Shown: in pieces, positions 29,101 to 38,700 of the stretch
Numbering within the stretch: position 1 is the stretch's first letter
Layout: every line of letters starts with the position of its first letter
Assembly (NCBI GenBank): GCA_014843695.1
Contig: CM026390.1
Coordinates: 6,023,301 to 6,087,300 of the forward strand
Length of the DNA: 64,000 nucleotides
Reading direction: 5' to 3'
Source of the DNA: Archivesica marissinica
Lineage: Eukaryota > Mollusca > Bivalvia > Venerida > Vesicomyidae
Translations under genes and position numbers: made by a program
Notes under the pieces: generated by a model
Seen by the model: only the letters and a program-made list of their open reading frames with translations
What the model was told of the DNA's origin: nothing
Databases searched by the model: none

Positions 29101-30831
29101 ACTGGTGGGAGGGGCATCCCTGGTACTCGTATATGTCTGAAATACTGCTCGGAGGGGAATCCCTGGTACTCGTCTATGTCTGAAATACTGGTGGGAGGGG
29201 CATCCCTGGTACTCGTCTATGTCTGAAATACTGCTCGGAGGGGCATCCCTGGTACTCATATATGTCTGAAATACTGCTCGGAGGGGAATCCCTGGTACTC
29301 GTCTATGTCTGAAATACTGGTGGGAGGGGCATCCCTGGTACTCGTCTATGTCTGAAATACTGCTTGGAGGGGCATCCCTGGTACTCTATATGTCTGAAAT
29401 ACTGCTCGGAGGGGAATCCCTGGTACTCGTCTATGTCTGAAATACTGGTGGGAGGGGAATCCCTGGTACTCGTATATGTCTGAAATACTGGTGGGAGGGG
29501 AATCCCTGGTACTCGTATATGTCTGAAATACTGGTGGGAGGGGAATCCCTGGTACTCGTCTATGTCTGAAATACTGGTGGGAGGGGAATCCCTGGTACTC
29601 GTCTATGTCTGAAATACTGGTGGGAGGGGATCCTGGTACTCGTCTATGTCTGAAATACTGGTGGAAGGGAATCCCTGGTACTCGTATATGTCTGAAATAC
29701 TGGTGGGAGGGGCATCCCTGGTACTCGTATATGTCTGAAATACTGCTCGGAGGGGAATCCCTGGTACTCGTATATGTCTGAAATACTGGTGGGAGGGGCA
29801 TCCCTGGTACTCGTATATGTCTGAAATACTGGTGGGAGGGGAATCCCTGGTACTCGTCTATGTCTGAAATACTGGTGGAGGGGAATCCCTGGTACTCGTA
29901 TGTCTGAAATACTGGTGGGAGGGGCATCCCTGGTACTCGTCTATGTCTGAAATACTGGTGGGAGGGGCATCCCTGGTACTCGTATATGTCTGAAATACTG
30001 GTGGGAGGGGCATCCCTGGTACTCGTATATGTCTGAAATACTGCTCGGAGGGGAATCCCTGGTACTCGTATATGTCTGAAATACTGGTGGGAGGGGCATC
30101 CCTGGTACTCGTATATGTCTGAAATACTGCTCGGAGGGGAATCCCTGGTACTCGTATATGTCTGAAATACTGGTGGGAGGGGCATCCCTGGTACTCGTAT
30201 ATGTCTGAAATACTGGTGGGAGGGGCATCCCTGGTACTCATATATGTCTGAAATACTGTGAGGGGAATCCCTGGTACTGTCTATGTCTGAAATACTGGTG
30301 GGAGGGGCATCCCTGGTACTCGTATATGTCTGAAATACTGGTGGGAGGGGCATCCCTGGTACTCGTCTATGTCTGAAATACTGGTGGGAGGGGCATCCCT
30401 GGTACTCGTCTATGTCTGAAATACTGGTGGGAGGGGCATCCCTGGTACTCGTATATGTCTGAAATACTGCTCGGAGGGGAATCCCTGGTACTCGTATATG
30501 TCTGAAATACTGGTGGGAGGGGAATCCCTGGTACTCGTATATGTCTGAAATACTGGTGGGAGGGGAATCCCTGGTACTCGTATATGTCTGAAATACTGGT
30601 GGGAGGGGAATCCCTGGTACTCGTATATGTCTGAAATACTGGTGGGAGGGGAATCCCTGGTACTCGTATATGTCTGAAATACTGGTGGGAGGGGAATCCC
30701 TGGTACTCGTATATGTCTGAAATACTGGTGGGAGGGGAATCCCTGGTACTCGTCTATGTCTGAAATACTGCTCGGAGGGGAATCCCTGGTACTCGTATAT
30801 GTCTGAAATACTGGTGGGAGGGGAATCCCTG
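8104..30831. repeat. Satellite array C, 43-bp unit, about 528 copies
   Basis: This is the largest array in the window. The 43-bp monomer contains CTGGTACTCGTATATGTCTG and then AAATACTGGTGGGAGGGGAA. Three sites vary largely independently: GTATAT/GTCTAT, GGTGGGAG/GCTCGGAG, and GAATCC/GCATCC. Rare variants mark higher-order copies: GAAACAACTGCTTGG occurs at 17416, 21448 and 26822, with a precursor form GAAAAACTGCTTGG at 14706. The minus strand lacks stops in most frames, giving long apparent proteins with a 43-residue period (key words VFQTYTSTRD, YFRHIRVPG, SISDIYEYQG). These are three-frame readings of the same DNA repeat and are not accepted as coding. Confidence 0.97.
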
Positions 30832-31831
30832 NNNNNNNNNNNNNNNNNNNNNNNNNNNNNNNNNNNNNNNNNNNNNNNNNNNNNNNNNNNNNNNNNNNNN
30901 NNNNNNNNNNNNNNNNNNNNNNNNNNNNNNNNNNNNNNNNNNNNNNNNNNNNNNNNNNNNNNNNNNNNNNNNNNNNNNNNNNNNNNNNNNNNNNNNNNNN
31001 NNNNNNNNNNNNNNNNNNNNNNNNNNNNNNNNNNNNNNNNNNNNNNNNNNNNNNNNNNNNNNNNNNNNNNNNNNNNNNNNNNNNNNNNNNNNNNNNNNNN
31101 NNNNNNNNNNNNNNNNNNNNNNNNNNNNNNNNNNNNNNNNNNNNNNNNNNNNNNNNNNNNNNNNNNNNNNNNNNNNNNNNNNNNNNNNNNNNNNNNNNNN
31201 NNNNNNNNNNNNNNNNNNNNNNNNNNNNNNNNNNNNNNNNNNNNNNNNNNNNNNNNNNNNNNNNNNNNNNNNNNNNNNNNNNNNNNNNNNNNNNNNNNNN
31301 NNNNNNNNNNNNNNNNNNNNNNNNNNNNNNNNNNNNNNNNNNNNNNNNNNNNNNNNNNNNNNNNNNNNNNNNNNNNNNNNNNNNNNNNNNNNNNNNNNNN
31401 NNNNNNNNNNNNNNNNNNNNNNNNNNNNNNNNNNNNNNNNNNNNNNNNNNNNNNNNNNNNNNNNNNNNNNNNNNNNNNNNNNNNNNNNNNNNNNNNNNNN
31501 NNNNNNNNNNNNNNNNNNNNNNNNNNNNNNNNNNNNNNNNNNNNNNNNNNNNNNNNNNNNNNNNNNNNNNNNNNNNNNNNNNNNNNNNNNNNNNNNNNNN
31601 NNNNNNNNNNNNNNNNNNNNNNNNNNNNNNNNNNNNNNNNNNNNNNNNNNNNNNNNNNNNNNNNNNNNNNNNNNNNNNNNNNNNNNNNNNNNNNNNNNNN
31701 NNNNNNNNNNNNNNNNNNNNNNNNNNNNNNNNNNNNNNNNNNNNNNNNNNNNNNNNNNNNNNNNNNNNNNNNNNNNNNNNNNNNNNNNNNNNNNNNNNNN
31801 NNNNNNNNNNNNNNNNNNNNNNNNNNNNNNN
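30832..31831. other. Assembly gap, exactly 1000 N
   Basis: A placeholder run of 1000 N between array C and the gene island. Missing upstream exons of the gene at 32176-40006 could lie here or farther left. Confidence 0.99.
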
Positions 31832-32175
31832 CCACATGCAAATTCATAATAATAATTAGAAACCTGCATGTAATATGTTTGTAATATCAGCAAAACATTC
31901 CACTTGGTTTTTATTAACCCCCACCAAACGTGCATGGGTGTTGTTTTTGCCTGTGGATTTCTATCCATCTATCTTGTCTATTTGTGCTAACAAATGGATA
32001 ATTAAGTGGCTAAGAGAACAACAGGAACAAAGACATAACATTCTAGGGTTAGTGTATATAAATATTGCTCAAATTCCGCCGAATGTCGAAGAGGCGAAAT
32101 TTGTCCTGTGAGCTACCCTATGTCATTTGGTATTTTTGGTTCCAATTAGTTTATGACAATATTAATATTTCACAG
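31832..32175. other. Unique DNA upstream of first visible exon
   Basis: AT-rich unique DNA between the gap and the splice acceptor of the first visible exon. A TATA-like TATATAAAT lies at 32055-32063, about 115 bp before that exon, but such strings are expected in AT-rich DNA. The exon starts with an acceptor in mid-frame rather than with an ATG, so this is most likely intron. A 78-codon open frame (31875-32111) matches no family I know and is not called. Confidence 0.6.
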
Positions 32176-32754
32176 GTGTACAGCCTGTCCTCCACTTGTT
32201 TCGCCCATGGACATCCATTGTTCGACTGGATGTGTTCCATTTCATGAGACGATTTACAAAAGGCCTCATCACTGAGCACCATCCTCTCTTTGGTATATTC
32301 TGCTCTAAGCTGTCTAGCTGCATCTTTGAGTGGGATGAACAAGACGTGGGACGGCTCAGGGAGGCTAAGAGGGCTGAGCTGTTCACCACATATGGTCATA
32401 CACCGACAGAGGGGCAGGTAAAGGCCAACATTACTTCCAGTGAGATGGCCAAGCACTGTAGGAGGAGGACCCGAGGAGTTGAGACAACTCGTTTCATGAT
32501 ACAGGGGCTGCTCGACTCCATGTGGGATCTTACTGACATTACTGGACTGCACCTCATCAACAAGGACAGCATGACCCATGTTTGGGGGACACAGCAGAAA
32601 CATCTTTCCTGCATCCAGGACATACCAGGAATAGATCTGTACACCAAAGTGGGTCAATCCGAGAAGGGTGGCAAGGTCCTGGACATTCTGAGATGTGCAA
32701 GGGGGTCGTCGTCCCTGGAGAGCTTTCACCTACATCAATGCAATTTCATACCTG
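32176..32754 (+). CDS. Exon 1 (first visible): DDE-transposase-like core segment
   Basis: The acceptor TTTCACAG precedes 32176 and the donor G|GTAAGT follows 32754. Phase enters with two bases of a split codon and leaves after one base of a Gly codon. It encodes about 192 residues. Residues 16-24 read RLDVFHFMR; around residues 38-44 is SSCIFEW; then HCRRRTRG, LSCIQDIPG, and near the end ARGSSSLESFHLH. These are the strongly conserved landmarks of the family as I recall it. D18 and E181 are candidate second and third acidic residues of an RNase H fold with a helical insertion between them, which is inference. The stretch has no stop or frameshift. An internal TTG or ATG could be called as a start, but the acceptor and the uninterrupted frame upstream argue that true N-terminal exons lie to the left. 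Confidence 0.75.
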
Positions 32755-35700
32755 GTAAGTAAGTTTAGTTAGTGGTAGTGACTAACACCACATAACGCGT
32801 TGATATATTTAGAATACATAGCAGTGTTTTTGCGATATGGCCATAGTAATTGGAAACTTTGATTATGGAACAATCACAGTTGAGAACTGCAAAAAGATAT
32901 TATATATACATTGTATGTGCTAAATGCTCAATTGACAATATGTGATTACTTTACCATATAACAACAATGCACGGACTGAGAAATGGTTGTTAGCATTAGA
33001 CACAGTAACTGGTAACTTACTAAACTTAGTATGAACATTAATTATATTTTGCAAGGATGTGTGTACGAGAGTGAAAGAGAGGGCATGGACAACCTACTTT
33101 TGTTAGTACTTTAGTCAGTACAGAACTACCTACCGTACAGATAAATTAACCCCCCTTTTGTACTTTATTATAGTACAATAGAGTACAGCTGATAAATGTG
33201 GCTTCAACTACTTCGTTTCATACATATTTATTTTAACATGATTGCGAAACCTGTTTTTACAAAGTTAGATTAATCGCTCACAACTTCCACACTACTTTGG
33301 TTTACATCATATATAATTGAGATTTGGTGTATATCTTCGACATAGATGGATCTTCACATATTTTCCCATCTTTTCAGTGTGATAAATACTTTTTAATCAC
33401 AATTTATACCCACTTTTGTTGCCTCTGTCAGAATGCATCATACACATAAGAAACCAGCTAGAAAGACATTATATTGTGTCAGCGCTATTGTAAGGGACAT
33501 GTGTCAAATAAATGTTGAAATTTAGTTTGTTTTACATGTAATATGTACTATAGATTCTTGGAATAACTAGTTATAGCATGTTTCGTTCATTTTGGTATCC
33601 ATGTTATATTTATTTTCATTGCTTAGGGTGGAGATGTAATGCTGTACATACAAAAATGTACATGCTGGAAGGATGCTCCAGATGGAACATGAACAGGGCA
33701 GGTGACGGCATTCAAGTTGGGGCTGCCTCAGAAGCTAAGCTGTATGACGTGCGCCTCATGTCCAATGTGAACACGCTTAGCAAGGAGATCATTGGACATG
33801 AGCTTCTATCCAACTTCATACCTCCGGGGAAATCGACTGGTAAGATTTTCAACGAAATTGAAGGGCAATTATTTTGGGGACTATGCATGGCTTGTGTTAG
33901 AGGACGCTTTATTGGCAATTGTCTGTGCGAGTTGTGTCACTTCACAATACCTGCGTCCTCTATCACTTTGGAAGATCACGGTTACTCTCCGCTATATAAT
34001 TGCACTTTTCCATAGGTACGAGCATACACATGAACATCGCCATATTGGGTATATTCTTACCCCAATGCCATATATTACTTATGTACCTGTTGGTATGTGT
34101 TAGGTAAATTAAATGCCACTCGCCCTTAGGGACAATGTAACATATGTCCACTGAAAGATATTTACTTCCATAATGACAGTCTCATGCACACGACGACACA
34201 GGTCCATTGCTAAAGGACAAAGTTGGTAGTAAAAAGGTTTAAAATTCCATGGACACATGTCGTGTGGAATATCCGGTAGGAACTATGGACTGCCACGGCT
34301 CGCTGTTTGTTTCGCTAGTTTTTGTAATATATTTGTTTGCAGGTCTGGCATCTGTCCATCAATGTCTGATGCACATTTGTAATCTTTCATGCGCAGAATG
34401 TTTTGTTTGTTTAATCGTTTTGCAAACAAATATATATTATAATTAAAAACAGTTTTTAATCATTATCTTTATTTACATTATACCTTCGATAACTTAATGT
34501 TGCAGGTGAACTTATAGCTGTGGAGTATTTGTTAGCGCAGACAGGAAAGGGAGACCTACACACTCCTGTGCAGGACACTGAACTTGGTACCACCCTACCC
34601 GACACTAGTACATTTGAGTTGGAAGAGGTCCAGGTTGACGAGTTTTGGGATGAAACTGTTAGCAGTGCGGAGGATGTCAACATGGATATCCTAACACCAT
34701 CTCCGTCACATTTAACTTTGGCAGCATCCCCATTAGGAACTCCGTCACCAAGTCAGCCACCACTTCTGCCTTCATCAACTCCTACATGCCCATCACCAAC
34801 TCCATTATCGGCTATGCCACCACGTCTGCCATCAGCTCCGTCACCAACTCCGCCACCACGTCTGCCATCAGCTACGCCACCAGCTCCGCCATCAACTCCG
34901 CCATCAGCTCCATCACCAACTCCGCAACCACGCCTGACATCAGCTATGCCACCAGCTCTGCCATCATCACCAACTCCGCCACCACGCCTGCCATCAACTA
35001 CGTCACCACGTCTGCCATCAGCTACGTCACCAGCTCCAACACCACATTCACTTTCATCACCATCATCAGCTCCATCTACCAGTTACCTCATTGATACAAC
35101 TTTTGAGTGCAGCCTGTGTTCCTTGGCTTTCATGTCTGAGGGTTTCCTGCAGAAACACATGAAGGTCCACACCAGTACACTGTAGGACCAAACAGTGGTA
35201 GTAAAGCCTGTCGACGTTGGCTCCAGTGAAGACCTGTCACCAGAATTCAAGGTAAATGTGACACCCAAAATTGCCCAACATGTTTAACATATTAACATTC
35301 TCTATGTTATGGTGCAGAAGTTAGGGGATTTTTCTACAACAGAATGGCAGTGTCCTCCCCCACATCCCCTCCTGCCAATTTTAGCCCTGCACTTTTTACT
35401 TCTTTTTTTTGTATCGGCCTCGACTGGCAAGTACATCCAGCCAGTCAGACCTATATAACTTGGAATTCCCCTGCAGTTTTCACCAATATGTACTATCTTG
35501 CTGCCTCTATGATCAAGCATCGCGGCTCATACCATGCCTCATTACTGACCTAGTCTGCCCATTCTCTGCTCTAGAATAAACACTAGATGTATTTCTGTGT
35601 GTGGCAGTTGCCAGTGTATATCTATTTCATGTTTAGCTTTGTATTCTTACTATAACAATATTTCAATTATATGTATATAATTGTACAAAAAGTGTACATG

Positions 35701-38700
35701 TGGCTATAGTGGTATCTATTTTCTGGAAAGGGCATGTAGAAAACCGCGCTATTATCAGTAATGTGTTGAATAGCATAAGAATTAGGCACTTCTGAAAAAG
35801 CTCAGGTTCGGGACAAACTTGCTATTCCATTGACAATTGATGGGAAATCTCAACCTTCAGTTTCCTGCCTTCCTATCCTATCTCAAACTAGTGTATATAG
35901 TCTTGAAAATTCATTTATCTCTGATTTTTTTGGGAAAATGTGGATATAAATATCTTTGTAAATACTAAACAGCTATATATTATGTAGGTTAATGTTACAA
36001 GTACGGTATATATTATGTAGGTTAATGTTACAAGTACGGTATATATTATGTAGGTTAATGTTACAAGTACGGTATATGTTATGTAGGTTAATGTTACAAG
36101 TACGGTATATGTTATGTAGGTTAATGTTACAAGTACGGTATATGTTATGTAGGTTAATGTTACAAGTACGGTATATATTATGTAGGTTAATGTTACAAGT
36201 ACGGTATATGTTATGTAGGTTAATGTTACAAGTACGGTATATATTATGTAGGTTAATGTTACAAGTACGGTATATGTTATGTAGGTTAATGTTACAAGTA
36301 CGGTATATGTTATGTAGGTTAATGTTACAAGTACGGTATATATTATGTAGGTTAATGTTACAAGTACGGTATATGTTAGTGGTTTGTTGTGGTTTGTTAT
36401 GTAGGTTAATGTTACAAGTACGGTATATGTTATGTAGGTTAATGTTACAAGTACGGTATATGTTATGTAGGTTAATGTTACAAGTACGGTATATGTTATG
36501 TAGGTTAATGTTACAAGTACGGTGTATGTTATGTAGGTTAATGTTACAAGTACGGTATATGTTATGTAGGTTAATGTTACAAGTACGGTATATGTTATGT
36601 AGGTTAATGTTACAAGTACGGTATATGTTATGTAGGTTAATGTTACAAGTACGGTATATGTTATGTAGGTTAATGTTACAAGTACGGTATATGTTATGTA
36701 GGTTAATGTTACAAGTACGGTATATGTTATGTAGGTTAATGTTACAAGTACGGTATATGTTATGTAGGTTAATGTTACAAGTACGGTATATGTTATGTAG
36801 GTTAATGTTACAAGTACGGTATATGTTATGTAGGTTAATGTTACAAGTACGGTATATGTTATGTAGGTTAATGTTACAAGTACGGTGTATGTTATGTAGG
36901 TTAATGTTACAAGTACGGTATATGTTATGTAGGTTAATGTTACAAGTACGGTATATGTTATGTAGGTTAATGTTACAAGTACGGTATATGTTATGTAGGT
37001 TAATGTTACAAGTACGGTATATGTTATGTAGGTTAATGTTACAAGTACGGTGTATGTTATGTAGGTTAATGTTACAAGTACGGTATATGTTATGCAGGTT
37101 AATGTTACAAGTACGGTATATGTTATGCGGGTTAATGTTACAAGTACGGTATATGTTATGCAGGTTAATGTTACAAGTATGGTATATGTTATGTAGGTTA
37201 ATGTTACAAGTACGGTATATGTTATGTAGGTTAATGTTACAAGTACGGTATATGTTATGTAGGTTAATGTTACAAGTACGGTATATGTTATGTAGGTTAA
37301 TGTTACAAGTACGGTATATGTTATGTAGGTTAATGTTACAAGTACGGTATATGTTATGTAGGTTAATGTTACAAGTACGGTATATGTTATGTAGGTTAAT
37401 GTTACAAGTACGGTATATGTTATGTAGGTTAATGTTACAAGTACGGTATATGTTATGTAGGTTAATGTTACAAGTACGGTATATGTTATGTAGGTTAATG
37501 TTACAAGTACGGTATATATTATGTAGGTTAATGTTACAAGTACGGTATATATTATGTAGGTTAATGTTACAAGTACGGTGTATGTTATGTAGGTTAATGT
37601 TACAAGTACGGTATATATTATGCAGGTTAATGTTACAAGTACGGTATATGTTATGTAGGTTAATGTTACAAGTACGGTGTATGTTATGTAGGTTAATGTT
37701 ACAAGTACGGTAATCGTGAGTGGTACATGTATTTAGATATTTATCACATACTTTCAGGATAAACAACAAGATTACAGAGGCGTTCCGGGGTGGGAAGCCG
37801 TTGATGCCCTTGCCAATTACCTTGTCTGTCTAAACAGGACAATAACTGCACTATCGACAAAAGAGGCAGAGGACATTGTACGGCTATACACCCGTCTGGA
37901 CAAACTCGACCAGTCCCCTACAAAATATTCAAAAAAAGGAAAGAAGACGAACCTTCCTGGTCCATGGAGAGCATCAAGAAAGCGGAGTGGATCGGCACCT
38001 GGTCAACAGGCTGCAAAGAGGTAAGTGTGAAGCAAAGTTTGAGTCGGTCGCAACTATTTCTAGAATATATATATATGTTTTTAAAATTTATATTACTTAC
38101 AGGTCTATGAACCAAATATATCTTAACAATGTAATTAGGAGGCATATATTAAGGATTGGCAGAGGGCGATGACAAATATTGTTAAAATACTTGTGCCCCC
38201 TGCATAGCAAGCTATGATCCGATGTTCTCAATTCAGCGTGGCAACGAAAATTAGGAACTGGTAATGATTGGCTTTAAGCTTTCGATTTAATTCTGTATAC
38301 AATTTATATGAACTGTATTATATACTATATTATGAATGAATAAATATGTTTAAATGATAGTATGTTGACCTTGGTATGAAAAACACATACAATGTGGTAG
38401 AAAGCTTTACACAAATGTCTTACTTGACGAAATCTTGTGCATGGTTATTTCAGTCGTAATATGTTGCAACTGCATGCTTGTGTTTCAGGCTGTACTTGGC
38501 TGGTCGGTCAGCAGCTCAAAAACTGGACACAAACCGGTTGTCGGAATGTGTGTGTCTCCACCTGTCCAAGGAGTATGCACAGCCTCGCAACCGGCCAAAG
38601 GATTCCAACGGGAAGACTATGCCCATAGCCCAGTCCATCGTCATCACATATGGCCACATTCAGCAGCTTGTACAGGACTGTCCAGTTGTTCAGGGGAGGA

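Noticed and set aside
8670..30831. Long minus-strand open frames in array C (up to several hundred codons, PVFQTYTSTRD-type repeats)
   Set aside because: The protein period (43 residues) is the DNA period read through all three frames. All three minus frames give the same words, so the openness reflects the absence of stop triplets in the monomer, not selection.
32055..32063. TATA box as promoter of the gene
   Set aside because: The downstream exon begins with a splice acceptor in mid-frame and lacks an initiator ATG. The string is expected in AT-rich DNA.
31875..32111. 78-codon plus-strand frame before exon 1
   Set aside because: No recognisable domain, and it lies just upstream of an acceptor. 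Probably intron.
32151..32729. 192-codon minus-strand frame opposite exon 1
   Set aside because: Shadow of exon 1. The plus strand has the conserved blocks and the splice sites.
35973..37769. 598-codon minus-strand and 573-codon plus-strand frames in the 33-bp array
   Set aside because: 33 bp is a multiple of 3 and the monomer lacks stops in these frames. Both strands are open, and the array sits in an intron.
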